Assembly: GCF_002272875.1 (NCBI RefSeq)
Contig: NZ_MLAN01000002.1
Location: forward strand, 62,001-126,000
Length of the DNA stretch: 64,000 nt
Direction: 5' to 3'
Source: Helicobacter sp. 11S02629-2
GTDB taxonomy: Bacteria > Campylobacterota > Campylobacteria > Campylobacterales > Helicobacteraceae
Shown: positions 24,372 through 32,793 of the stretch, piece after piece
Position numbering within the stretch: the first letter of the stretch is position 1
Layout of the letters: every line of letters begins with the position of its first letter
Made by a program: the position numbers and the translations under genes
The notes under the pieces: model-generated
What the model saw: only the letters and a program-made list of their open reading frames with translations
Told to the model about the DNA's origin: nothing
Database searches by the model: none

Positions 24372-26630
24372 ATGAAATCGACATCAAGGCATACTAAGAC
24401 TGTAAAACATGCAGTCTTGTTTTTAGGTATCAGCATGGCTTTAAGTCACACCTTACTAGCAGAAGAAGCAAGCAAGGACACGACTAAACCAGAAAGCTTT
24501 AAGCACAAGATGCACACATTAAAAGCTATAGATACTGTAGGAGTTAGGGTTCACACAGGCACTTTTGAAAACACTTTAACTATAGGAGATAAGTTCTTAG
24601 GCAACACCCAAGCTAGTAATATAAGGGATATAACCCAAGCAGATTCTAGTCTTGAAGTAGGTGGAGGAAGCCAGATAGCTTCTAAACTTTATATAAGAGG
24701 CTTAGAAGAGCAGATGCTTAATGTAAGTGTAGATGGCATCACCCAAGGGGGTAATGCCTTCCATCACCAAGGAAGTATCAACCTAAACCCTGCCATCATA
24801 AAAAGTATAACCATACAAAAAGGCTATGCTAGTCCAGAAAGTGGGCCAGGTGCACTAGTAGGCTCTATGAAGGTAGAGACAAAAAATGCCTTTGATATGC
24901 TAAGGGGAAGTAAGAAAAAATATGGTGCTATCTTAGATCTAGGTGCCTTTAGTAACTTTGGGCTTGATGGTAGTGCTGCAGTTTATGGAATCTTAGGCAA
25001 AGATGCAAATAGCTTTTTAGGTAAAACTGGCGTTATGGTCTACTACTCTAAGCAGTATATGCCTTACTACAGAGCAGGAAGCACTATCTATGGGCGTAGT
25101 GACTTTGTAAAGCCAAGTGATAGAAACGAAAAAGTCCAGTCAAGTAAAAACAACTCTGATAACGTAGTTGCCAAAATCACAACTGAGTTAAATGAAGCAA
25201 ACTCCTTAGAGTTTACTTATAACTTCATGACTAGTAACACCATAACGCCTTTTGCGGCTAATGTCTTTATACCAACTGAAAACCCTCTTTATAATAACGA
25301 CCTTTTTAACAACCAAGGAAGCTTTAAGTATGAGTACAATACTGAGAAGTTTAAAGCCAACTGGAACACTTACTACTCTCAAAAAAAGCTTTTTTTATAC
25401 CCGCTAGCAGGGGATGATAGCGATCCTTCGACTGTAGTTTCATCTTCAAGCCCAGAAGCTATGGAAGAAGCAAAAGATCATGATGATGAAGTAAGACCAC
25501 TAAACATAGCAGTACAAACTGCAGGAAGTGACTTAGTTTTCACCAACACTTTTGGGAAAAATGACTCCTTATTTAAATACGGGCTTAACTATCAGCTTAT
25601 CTATCAAAGCTTAAGAAATGACTTTAGGACAGACCCTCATGGTCACACTGTAGAAGAAGCTGCAGGCTTTACAAACAGGGGGCGTGAGTATGCAAACATC
25701 ATAGGAGGCTTTGTAAGTCTAGACTACCACTTACTAGATTCTTTATCTTTCCAAGCAGGCAGTAGATATGACTTTTATAACTACGTAGATAAGTTTAACC
25801 AAGTGCATAATACTAATAACATAAGCCCAAGCGTAGCCCTAGTCTACACTCCTATAGACCCTTTAGACATCAAGCTTAGCTATGCTTTTTCTATGAGAGG
25901 GGCTAAGCCAACAGATGCTTCTCTGCTTTATAGCGTAGATGCCAACATCGATAAGAATCTAAAAAGTGAGCAAGCCCAAAACACAGAATTAGACATAAAC
26001 TATCAAAGTGATCACTTTAATCTTAGAGGTTCACTCTACTATCAAACCATACACAACTTTATAAATAGCTACTTTAATACTGACCCAGAAGATGAACACG
26101 CCTTCTTGAAAACTAATATGCCAGGCTACGTAGAAATCCTAGGCTATGAGGTAGCAGGAAAAGTCATGTATGGTGGCTTTAGTGCAAGTCTTGGAGCAAG
26201 CCAACAGTTTCCTTTTTATAAAGGAGTTTATGGGATAACAGATAGCTTTGAGTTAGGTGCCTTTACAGGAGCTACTTTAACTTTAAATCTAAACTATGAT
26301 ATCAAAGACTGGGGCTTAAGCTTTGGCTGGTTAAGCCGTGTGGTGCTTACAACTGGAGAATTTAGTGCTTATAACCTTTACTTTAATACAACTGAAAACT
26401 ATCAAAAGTTTGGCTATGACACACATAACCTCTATATAAACTACACCCCTCCTAAACATGATAATCTAACGCTTAGACTAGCCTTTACTAACATTATCAA
26501 TAGGCTTTATATTAACCCAGCCTCTCCTAGAAAAGAAGTCTTTGCTAATCCAAAAGATAGCGATGAAGCAAGCTACCCAATCTATGAGCCCGGGTTTAAT
26601 GCGAAATTTAGCATAAGCTATAAGATATAG
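24372..26630 (+). CDS. TonB-dependent outer membrane receptor, FrpB-like
   Basis: This 752-residue outer membrane receptor probably takes up an iron compound (haem, haemoglobin or siderophore) using TonB energy. A signal peptide ends around LSHTLLAEE. The plug domain (about 45-185) contains the core pattern LYIRGLEEQMLNVSVDGITQGG and INLNPAIIKSITIQKGYASPESGPGALVGSMKVETKNA. The barrel follows with aromatic-rich strands (FKYEYNTEKFKANWNTYYS, LDIKLSYAFSMRGAKP, LTLRLAFTNIINRLYINP) and ends FSISYKI. The DGITQGGNAFHHQGSINL element is like FrpB/HP0876-type receptors. It is monocistronic, with Fur-like sequence before it. The ligand is not known. Confidence 0.88.
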   Translation: MKSTSRHTKTVKHAVLFLGISMALSHTLLAEEASKDTTKPESFKHKMHTLKAIDTVGVRVHTGTFENTLTIGDKFLGNTQASNIRDITQADSSLEVGGGSQIASKLYIRGLEEQMLNVSVDGITQGGNAFHHQGSINLNPAIIKSITIQKGYASPESGPGALVGSMKVETKNAFDMLRGSKKKYGAILDLGAFSNFGLDGSAAVYGILGKDANSFLGKTGVMVYYSKQYMPYYRAGSTIYGRSDFVKPSDRNEKVQSSKNNSDNVVAKITTELNEANSLEFTYNFMTSNTITPFAANVFIPTENPLYNNDLFNNQGSFKYEYNTEKFKANWNTYYSQKKLFLYPLAGDDSDPSTVVSSSSPEAMEEAKDHDDEVRPLNIAVQTAGSDLVFTNTFGKNDSLFKYGLNYQLIYQSLRNDFRTDPHGHTVEEAAGFTNRGREYANIIGGFVSLDYHLLDSLSFQAGSRYDFYNYVDKFNQVHNTNNISPSVALVYTPIDPLDIKLSYAFSMRGAKPTDASLLYSVDANIDKNLKSEQAQNTELDINYQSDHFNLRGSLYYQTIHNFINSYFNTDPEDEHAFLKTNMPGYVEILGYEVAGKVMYGGFSASLGASQQFPFYKGVYGITDSFELGAFTGATLTLNLNYDIKDWGLSFGWLSRVVLTTGEFSAYNLYFNTTENYQKFGYDTHNLYINYTPPKHDNLTLRLAFTNIINRLYINPASPRKEVFANPKDSDEASYPIYEPGFNAKFSISYKI

Positions 26631-26778
26631 TAGCTTTACTGACACTAGGAGTAATGAACGCTTAATAGTAATCTTTATATTATCTTGACGCTAGGCTGCT
26701 TTAGCAGTCATAGCAGTTAGGTGTTTAAAAAACTGTTCTGGCTTTATGGAATCTAAGATTTCATATTCTAGTGCTTTT

Positions 26779-27837
26779 CTAATCCTGCTTTGCTAGATAC
26801 TTCTCGCGTAACTGCCCGCAAGCTGCATCTATATCTTGACCACGCGACTTTCTAACCGTAGCAAGCAAGCCCTTGCTATATAAAAAATCTGAAAATTTTG
26901 TAATCCTTTCCATACTTGGAGCTTCATAGGGACTGCCCTCGTGAGGATTAAAAGGGATGAGGTTAACTTTAGCCTTGAAAGGATTTAGTAGCTTTACAAG
27001 TTTTGCTGCACTTTTTAAGTCGTCATTTACATCTTTGATGATTAAGTATTCAAACAAGATTCTACTTCTTTTATCAAGCTTAAAGCTTTTTATAGAATCT
27101 AATACGGTTTTGATATTATAGACCTTATTAAGCGGCATGAGTTGTGACCTAAGCTCATCATCTACAGCGTGAAGTGAGAGGGCAAGACGCACGCCAAGAT
27201 CTAGCTCACTTAGCTCTTTTATCTTAGAAGCCACTCCAGAAGTTGAGATGGTTATACGCTTAGGACTTATACTTAAACCAAACTTTGAAGAGATGATATT
27301 TATAGCACGCACTACTTCTTTTAAATTATCAAGCGGCTCACCCATGCCCATGAAAACGATATTTACACTTTTAAAGGCTTCTATTTCATTATCCCTTTTT
27401 AGAGCGACAACTTGCTCTACTATCTCGCTAGCTTTAAGATTCCTTATAAAGCCGCCTTTAGCAGTAAAACAAAAACTGCAGTTCATCTTACAGCCCACTT
27501 GAGAAGAAACACAAAAGGTGTACTTTTCGCTTTCTATGATGATGCCTTCGGCATTTTTTTTCTTCTCTTTCATCTTAAGAAATACAGATTCAAAGCTTAA
27601 ATTATCTTGTGTTTTAAAAAGATACTTTTTAGTGCCATCTATACTTTTTTTTATCTCAACTGGGCTGATACAAGAGATACAAAACTTTTCACTTAGCTCT
27701 AATTTTAGCTCTTTATTAATGTTCATACACTCAAAGTCTAAGGCGTACTTTTGATAAAGCCAACTATAAATCTGCGTTGCCCTAAAGCCATACTTTGCTT
27801 TTAAATCTTCATAAGTTTCATTATAGATAGAATCCAT
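26779..27837 (-). CDS. rlmN: 23S rRNA (adenine2503-C2)/tRNA methyltransferase, radical SAM
   Basis: RlmN methylates A2503 of 23S rRNA and A37 of some tRNAs by a radical SAM mechanism. The 352-residue sequence has CKMNCSFCFTAKGGFIRNL with the CxxxCxxC cluster motif, VFMGMGEPLDNL, SISTSGV-type and SLHAVDDELRSQLMP segments, the Cys near the C-terminus (DIDAACGQLREKY) that forms the covalent intermediate, and another in FCVSSQVGC. It lies 1 bp after the nucleoside phosphorylase-like gene and is thus the end of an operon that begins at hisF. The gap to the receptor gene has no obvious signal. Confidence 0.95.
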   Translation of the reverse strand: MDSIYNETYEDLKAKYGFRATQIYSWLYQKYALDFECMNINKELKLELSEKFCISCISPVEIKKSIDGTKKYLFKTQDNLSFESVFLKMKEKKKNAEGIIIESEKYTFCVSSQVGCKMNCSFCFTAKGGFIRNLKASEIVEQVVALKRDNEIEAFKSVNIVFMGMGEPLDNLKEVVRAINIISSKFGLSISPKRITISTSGVASKIKELSELDLGVRLALSLHAVDDELRSQLMPLNKVYNIKTVLDSIKSFKLDKRSRILFEYLIIKDVNDDLKSAAKLVKLLNPFKAKVNLIPFNPHEGSPYEAPSMERITKFSDFLYSKGLLATVRKSRGQDIDAACGQLREKYLAKQD

Positions 27838-27838
27838 A

Positions 27839-28438
27839 CTAATGCTGCTTCCTTTTATCTAGTATCTCTTTTTGCACAAAAGATTCTAAAAGCTTTTTTA
27901 TACTTGCGTGATTTGTTCTAAACTCACTAAAAGCGTCTTTGCCTACATAGTTAGTTATACCAAAGATTCCAAAAGCTGGGAGGTTAAAGCTTTGTGCCAC
28001 GCTTAAAACACTAAAAAACTCCATGTTTTCTAAGGCTATGTTTGCATTTATAAAGGCTGTATTTAAAGAATCTATGTTTGTTATATAGTTGCTTGAATTA
28101 ACTTGAAGTTTTGGTAAGTTTAAAGGCTCTAAGCTTTTAAGCTCTAAGTTTTCTAGTGCTACGTGGCAAGCTAAAGGGGTATAGCACTCACCTTTTATAA
28201 AGCAAGATTCTATATTAAAAGCACTAGTTGATAAGCAGATATCGCCAATTTTTAAATTTTTATCATAGCTCCCTGCACTGCCTACAAAGACTATAGAATC
28301 TAAGCTTGGATTCATCAAACAGTATCTTGTTAGATTAATAGCACTTTGAACTAGGCCTATACCTATAGGATGTGCAAAGCTAAAAGTTTCACTTACATCT
28401 TTATGGCTACTATTAACCCCAGCACAAAAAAAGCTCAC
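27839..28438 (-). CDS. Nucleoside phosphorylase/nucleosidase superfamily protein (PNP_UDP_1), possible futalosine hydrolase
   Basis: The 199-residue protein belongs to the purine/uridine phosphorylase fold. IVFVGSAGSYDKNLKIGDI matches the beta-sheet glycine motif, and the region ENMEFFSVLSVAQSFNLPAFGIFGITNYVG corresponds to the ribose-binding ENME and substrate pocket of MTAN/PNP enzymes. It is shorter than normal (about 230-290). It overlaps hisF by 4 bp (ATGA) and precedes rlmN by 1 bp. Annotated relatives are called purine nucleoside phosphorylase. Given mqnE in this genome, futalosine hydrolase (MqnB) is an alternative, but many Campylobacterota use MTAN for that step, so the role remains open. 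Confidence 0.6.
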   Translation of the reverse strand: MSFFCAGVNSSHKDVSETFSFAHPIGIGLVQSAINLTRYCLMNPSLDSIVFVGSAGSYDKNLKIGDICLSTSAFNIESCFIKGECYTPLACHVALENLELKSLEPLNLPKLQVNSSNYITNIDSLNTAFINANIALENMEFFSVLSVAQSFNLPAFGIFGITNYVGKDAFSEFRTNHASIKKLLESFVQKEILDKRKQH

Positions 28439-29190
28439 AGTCTTACCTCTATGCCATTACTCTTAAGGTAGTTTTTAAGCTCACTTATATCTATCTCATG
28501 GTAGTGAAAAACGCTTGCTGCTAAGGCAGCATCAACATCACATTTTAAAAAGACTTCTAAAAAGTGCTCTTTTACTCCAGCCCCACCACTAGCAATTAAA
28601 GGCACTTTTAGCACACTGCTTGCAAGATCAAGGGCTTTTAGATCAAAGCCAGACTTTGTGCCATCTTTATCCATAGAAGTTAAAAGCACCTCTCCAGCCC
28701 CTAAGTCTTGAACCTCTTTTAACCACTCTTTCATCTCACGCCCTGTATCAGTCCTACCACCATGACTAAAAACGCAAAACTTACTCCCATCCCACCTTAC
28801 ATCTACTGCTACAACCGTGCAAGAGCTTCCAAAGACTTTAGCACTTTCTTTTACAAGGCTAGGATTTTCTAAGGCTTTAGAGTTAAGGCTTATCTTATCG
28901 CAGCCAGTATTTAAAAGCACAGATATATCTTCAATCAAAGATATACCCCCTCCTATGGTCAAAGGTATAAAGACATTACTTGCGACTTCTTCTATAGTGC
29001 TTAAAGTGGCACTTCGCTTTTCATGGCTTGCGTTTATATCTAAAAACACTAGCTCATCTGCCCCCATCTCGTTATAGCGTTTTGAGACTTCTAGAGGGCT
29101 ACCAGCATCTTTTAGCCCTACAAAGTTTACTCCTTTTACCACCCTTCCTTCTTTTATATCAAGGCAAGGGATGATGCGTTTTGTAAGCAT
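28435..29190 (-). CDS. hisF: Imidazole glycerol phosphate synthase, cyclase subunit
   Basis: HisF makes imidazole glycerol phosphate and AICAR from PRFAR and ammonia delivered by HisH, in histidine synthesis. The TIM barrel of 251 residues has the catalytic Asp in LTKRIIPCLDIKEGRVVKGVNF and the second in VDVRWDG. LTSMDKDGTKSGFDLKAL and IASGGAGVKEHF are the phosphate-binding loops. The start is close to canonical. It is first in the operon with the phosphorylase-like gene and rlmN. No other his genes lie in the window. Confidence 0.97.
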   Translation of the reverse strand: MLTKRIIPCLDIKEGRVVKGVNFVGLKDAGSPLEVSKRYNEMGADELVFLDINASHEKRSATLSTIEEVASNVFIPLTIGGGISLIEDISVLLNTGCDKISLNSKALENPSLVKESAKVFGSSCTVVAVDVRWDGSKFCVFSHGGRTDTGREMKEWLKEVQDLGAGEVLLTSMDKDGTKSGFDLKALDLASSVLKVPLIASGGAGVKEHFLEVFLKCDVDAALAASVFHYHEIDISELKNYLKSNGIEVRL

Positions 29191-29202
29191 GGGGTTAGTC
29201 CT

Positions 29203-30219
29203 TTAGTTAAAGATATAGTGGATTTTAGATCTATCAATGTTAGGGAAAAGTTTATCATAGTAGCTTCTTTCAAGGGCTTTTAAGTCTACATCTTTAAAAG
29301 CACTAGGATAAGTCTTGCTTGCTACAAAAAGAGAGATTAATGCCATCCTTGGCCCCCCTAGATCAATGCCCGGCATCCTAAAAACATGCCTTTCTTTGAT
29401 AGCTTTCATATCTCTAAGCCTTTTATCTTTATATAAGTCACTTGGACTTAAAGCACTTATCCACCATATAAATATGTAGTCAGGATCTAGTTTTATAAGC
29501 CTTTCTAACTCTATATAGCCGCGATTTGAAGCGACATAAGGCAGGGCTATATTATTAACTTTTGCGTACTTTAATATAGAGCTATCTAGCCCTCCTCTTC
29601 CACTAACTATATTAACCTCACGAAAGATATAAGCAACGCGAGGCTTTTTTAAGCCTTTAGTTTTAGAATCTATTAGATGATAGATTGCATTACTTTCATC
29701 TAAAAAGTCCTTTGTTTTTTGCTCCTCATGAAAGATGCTTCCAAAGTTTTTAATATCACTCATAACATCTTCTACGCTAGACCAGTTTGTAAGATAGGTA
29801 TTAATATGAAGCTTGTCATAGAGATAATCTAGCTTAGGTGCACCTCCATATAAGACAAGAAAGTTCATATCAAGCTTTATTAATAACTCAGCATTTAGTG
29901 CTTCAGAGTGGGAGTCACTAAACCTTACTAGCTTTTGGTTTTTAAGGCTAGCTTTTACTAAATCACTAGAAAAGCCATAGCTTCCAAGACCTTTAACCTT
30001 GTCCCAGTTGTCAAAAAGAGCTGGGATTTCTGCATAAACTCCTATAAAGCCCATATTTTTTGGTGGGGCTTTAGCAAAGGCCTTAATCACTTTTTCATTA
30101 TGCAAAGTTAAAGAATCTGCTTTTAAAAAAGGAGAACATAAAAGCAAAAAGAAGCTAGATAGAAAAAAGATTCTAACCCTCATAGACATAAACATAATCA
30201 TCCATAAAGTAGCCCCCAC
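29203..30219 (-). CDS. Periplasmic substrate-binding protein of an iron/nickel ABC transporter, FecB/BtuF-like fold
   Basis: The protein (about 338 residues) has a signal peptide (MRVRIFFLSSFFLLLCSPFLKADS) and the two-lobe helical-hinge pattern of FecB/CeuE/BtuF binding proteins. LDMNFLVLYGGAP and LDPDYIFIWWISALSP are the typical 'what is at this position' segments, with DSSILKYAKVNN and SVEDVMSDIKNFGSIFHEEQKTKDF between. The ligand may be a ferric siderophore, haem or a nickel chelate. It overlaps the upstream GNAT gene in another frame by 47 bp. The exact start is uncertain: several Met codons (MIMFMSMRV) follow a TGGGGGC stretch. No ABC permease or ATPase lies in the window, so its partners are elsewhere. 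Confidence 0.78.
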   Translation of the reverse strand: MGATLWMIMFMSMRVRIFFLSSFFLLLCSPFLKADSLTLHNEKVIKAFAKAPPKNMGFIGVYAEIPALFDNWDKVKGLGSYGFSSDLVKASLKNQKLVRFSDSHSEALNAELLIKLDMNFLVLYGGAPKLDYLYDKLHINTYLTNWSSVEDVMSDIKNFGSIFHEEQKTKDFLDESNAIYHLIDSKTKGLKKPRVAYIFREVNIVSGRGGLDSSILKYAKVNNIALPYVASNRGYIELERLIKLDPDYIFIWWISALSPSDLYKDKRLRDMKAIKERHVFRMPGIDLGGPRMALISLFVASKTYPSAFKDVDLKALERSYYDKLFPNIDRSKIHYIFN

Positions 30220-30718
30220 CTATATCTTTTTTAACTGAGTAAATGTTTTTAAACCCAAACTTTTCATAAAAACTTATAGCAGAGACATTATTTTTATTAA
30301 CATAAAGCCAAAGTATCTGAAAGTTTTCTTCTAAACTTTTTAAAAGCTTATAAGCTATCTTCTCTCCTCTATGCTCTTTTTTAATATAAAGCTTATCTAT
30401 AAAAACTGACTTTTTACAGCTACTTTTAACCTCATCTACAAAGTCACACTTTGCAACCTTTAAGCCAAGATATCCAAGACTAACATGCTGCTTTTGTATG
30501 ATATAAAAAACATAGCCTTCAGCTAAGGCTTTTAATAAACTTTCTTTGCTATAAAAGTTTTCTAACATGTAGTCAATCTGGGCATTGCTTAATATGCCTT
30601 TATAACACTCATGCCAGATCTTACTAGCTAGACCTTCTAGCTCTAAGACAAAAATATTTTCATTTGCAAAGTCTTTTATGCTTAAAAGTTTTAAATCTTT
30701 AACTTGCAACATGCACAT
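30173..30718 (-). CDS. GNAT-family N-acetyltransferase
   Basis: The product, about 180 residues, shows the GNAT fold. IDKLYIKKEHRGEKIAYKLLKSLEE is the acetyl-CoA pyrophosphate loop (motif A), and ILWLYVNKNNVSAISFYEKFGFKNI is motif B. Its position, with the stop inside the start region of the binding-protein gene, indicates translational coupling to that gene. The start is at 30718 or, with AAGG at a better distance, at 30712 (MLQVKDL). The substrate is unknown. Some GNATs sit in siderophore or metal-uptake clusters, but that is only a possibility. Confidence 0.82.
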   Translation of the reverse strand: MCMLQVKDLKLLSIKDFANENIFVLELEGLASKIWHECYKGILSNAQIDYMLENFYSKESLLKALAEGYVFYIIQKQHVSLGYLGLKVAKCDFVDEVKSSCKKSVFIDKLYIKKEHRGEKIAYKLLKSLEENFQILWLYVNKNNVSAISFYEKFGFKNIYSVKKDIGGGYFMDDYVYVYEG

Positions 30719-30861
30719 CCTTAATCTTAAGATTCTTATACTAAAACACGCTTGATGTTTTTACTTAAGTTAGCACATAAACGCTCTTTGGCACTAGCAA
30801 AGATTGTAGCATGTTATATACTAGCAAAGCACAAAAAATCTAAGCCAAGGAGATGGCGAAT

Positions 30862-31725
30862 ATGAAAAGTGTCTTTTTAGTCATCATAGCTTTAGTGTTT
30901 ATAGCTTGCAGTAATACTTTTAATAGTCTTAATCCCCCAAAAGACCCAGCCTTTCTTTATGGCATGGCAACTGGGGCAAACTATGAAGATGCTAAAAAAA
31001 GTGCTATAAAAGACCTAGTAAGCAGCATAGATGTAAGCCTTAAGTCAAGTCAAAACTTCCTAGCTAACACAGAAAATGGCATAACTTCTAGCAAACAAAC
31101 TCAAAACATAGTCCTAAGCACAGAGGCGAGGAATCTAAAAAATATAGAAGTAGATACTATCAAGTACATAAAGCTTAATGGAGAAAGAGTAGTTTTTATA
31201 AGAGTACACCTTAGTCGCCTTAGCCTAGAAAAACAGCTAAGTGACAAAGTAGTAAGCTACTCTACTAAGGCACTTGCTTTAAACACTGCTTGTGGAGTTA
31301 GACTAAAAGATAGAGATAAGTTTAAAGAGCTAGCTAAAAAGGCTTTAAGTGCCAACCTCACCTTACAAAGCCTTGGACTACACTATGAAAATCTAAGTAA
31401 GATTGATAACTTATATAGTCTTATACTACAAAAGCCAGAGTTTAGTTTTAAGACTAAGGGTATAGATTCTAACTCTAGTGTAGCACTAGCCTTGCAAGCT
31501 GAGCTTTCAAACTTTGTAAGCTTTACTCCTAATACTAAGACCAATAAAAGCATAGAAGTTATAACAACAAATAATTACATAGATATAAACTTTTACTGTG
31601 AGATAGATAATAAAAAAGACCTTATGGAAGGTATAAGACTTGATTTAAGTAAGCCTATAGATAAGCTAGATGACTTTGATATAGTAAGGTTAAGGGCTAG
31701 ACTTTATAAGGATTTGTTAGATTAA
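30862..31725 (+). CDS. LPP20-family lipoprotein
   Basis: This outer membrane lipoprotein resembles LPP20 (HP1456) and its neighbours in H. pylori. The signal MKSVFLVIIALVFIACSN has a lipobox, with Cys at residue 15. The LPP20 core is PAFLYGMATGANYEDAKKSAIKDLVSSIDVSLKSSQ, with regular Ser/Lys-rich helices and strands as in that family. The rest (residues 110-287) contains hydrophilic repeats and no known domain. I moved the start to 30862 because AAGGAG is 9 bases upstream; the ATG at 30853 follows it immediately and is unlikely. Upstream lies a 134-bp gap diverging from the GNAT gene, where both promoters must be. Confidence 0.85.
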   Translation: MKSVFLVIIALVFIACSNTFNSLNPPKDPAFLYGMATGANYEDAKKSAIKDLVSSIDVSLKSSQNFLANTENGITSSKQTQNIVLSTEARNLKNIEVDTIKYIKLNGERVVFIRVHLSRLSLEKQLSDKVVSYSTKALALNTACGVRLKDRDKFKELAKKALSANLTLQSLGLHYENLSKIDNLYSLILQKPEFSFKTKGIDSNSSVALALQAELSNFVSFTPNTKTNKSIEVITTNNYIDINFYCEIDNKKDLMEGIRLDLSKPIDKLDDFDIVRLRARLYKDLLD

Positions 31726-31757
31726 ATATTTTTAGATTCTATATTCAAACCAAACAT

Positions 31758-31784
31758 CCTTAAAAACTCTTTTCTTTTTTAAGG
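31758..31784. terminator. Terminator-like hairpin between LPP20 and ruvC
   Basis: CCTTAAAAA and TTTTTAAGG form a 9-bp stem around a 9-base T-rich loop. It lies 3' of both convergent genes. The T-rich flank is weak, so rho-independent action is uncertain. Confidence 0.5.
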
Positions 31785-31852
31785 CTTAGGCTTAGCCATC
31801 AAGCTTTGCTTTTTATTGTTTTGATAAGAGGGGTTAATAAATCTAAAACTTT

Positions 31853-32323
31853 TTAAAACCTTCTAGCATTAAAGTGAGTAAGGGCTACAGCTAAGGCATC
31901 AGTTACATCAAGGAACTTAGAGCTAAAGTTGCAATTAAGTATACGCTTAACCATAAATGCCACTTGCTCCTTGCTAGCCTTGCCATTACCAGTTAAAGCT
32001 TTTTTAACCTGCAAAGCAGTGTACTCTGAAAAGTTACCTACATCTTGGAGGATTTTTAAACTTATAGCACCTCGAAACTGAGCTAGTTTTATAACAGTCT
32101 TTGGGTTATAGGCAAAAAATATATCTTCTATAGCCACCTCATCTATGGGGTTACTTTTTAAGATTAGGTCAATTCCTTCTATAAACTCGCTTATTTGATG
32201 CTGTAAAATCCTAGTTTCTATCTTTATGATACCTGCATCTATGAGACTAGGCTTTTTATCTTCTACTTTTATAACCCCATAGCCACAGTTTCTACTGCCG
32301 GGGTCTATGCCTAGTATAGTCAC
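31853..32323 (-). CDS. ruvC: Holliday junction resolvase RuvC
   Basis: RuvC cuts Holliday junctions bound by RuvAB during recombinational repair. The 156-residue protein has [19 protein letters not shown] with the first catalytic Asp, the acidic [15 protein letters not shown] with Glu, and [13 protein letters not shown] near the C-terminus, which completes the acidic site. [10 protein letters not shown] and the VKKAL segment fit RuvC. Its place just before the dnaA origin, in the opposite direction, agrees with C. jejuni, where ruvC is the last gene before dnaA. Confidence 0.96.
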   Translation of the reverse strand: MTILGIDPGSRNCGYGVIKVEDKKPSLIDAGIIKIETRILQHQISEFIEGIDLILKSNPIDEVAIEDIFFAYNPKTVIKLAQFRGAISLKILQDVGNFSEYTALQVKKALTGNGKASKEQVAFMVKRILNCNFSSKFLDVTDALAVALTHFNARRF

Positions 32324-32793
32324 GTATCTCCTTTTAAAGCCTTGATGTGTGAAAATCTACTATTTTAAAATTTTAATTTATCAAAACACTTTCTTAATAT
32401 ACCACTTTAAATATTTCTAGTTTTTTAACTAAAAATAGATGAAATATACTTTAGTAAAAAATAGATTCTATAAACTTATAGAATCTAAAACTATCTACCA
32501 CATCACCTTATACATGATAAATATTAAAACCTAATATCAAAATTTAATACTCTTAAACCCCCAAATATTAGGCACTAAACAAGCTAGGCTTACTTATAGT
32601 AGTAAGATAAGTTTTTGCTAGTTACTCACTGTTTTATCACATATTTTTTACTAGTTAGTCACATATTTTTTACTAATTATTCACATATTAGTCACATAAA
32701 AATATCAGTTAGTCACATATTTTATTTGATATTTAGAACAAACTTTATACTATATAAAAACGATATCACAAGTTTACATTAAGGCAAGAAGCA
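32324..32793. other. Replication origin, upstream part (oriC1): tandem DnaA-box-like repeats
   Basis: The 470-bp gap between ruvC and dnaA holds no gene. After the AGATTCT palindrome, six repeats of TTANTCACA type follow in the same orientation: TTACTCACT (32622), TTATCACAT (32634), TTAGTCACA (32655), TTATTCACA (32677), TTAGTCACA (32688) and TTAGTCACA (32709). TTATTCACA fits the classic TTATNCACA box exactly. The stretch beyond (32719-32793) is AT-rich and ends in AAGG before dnaA. H. pylori is known to have boxes on both sides of dnaA. Confidence 0.78.
32462..32487. repeat. Intergenic palindrome of the AGATTCT family (copy 2), near the origin
   Basis: Twelve-base arms TAGATTCTATAA and TTATAGAATCTA with centre AC, the reverse complement of copy 1's centre GT. 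It lies between ruvC and the DnaA-box array. Confidence 0.85.

Noticed and set aside
32622-32718. A CRISPR array
   Set aside because: The repeats are only 9-10 bases, irregularly spaced (11-22 bp) and variable, which fits DnaA boxes and not CRISPR repeats of 24-36 bases with equal spacers. No cas genes are near.
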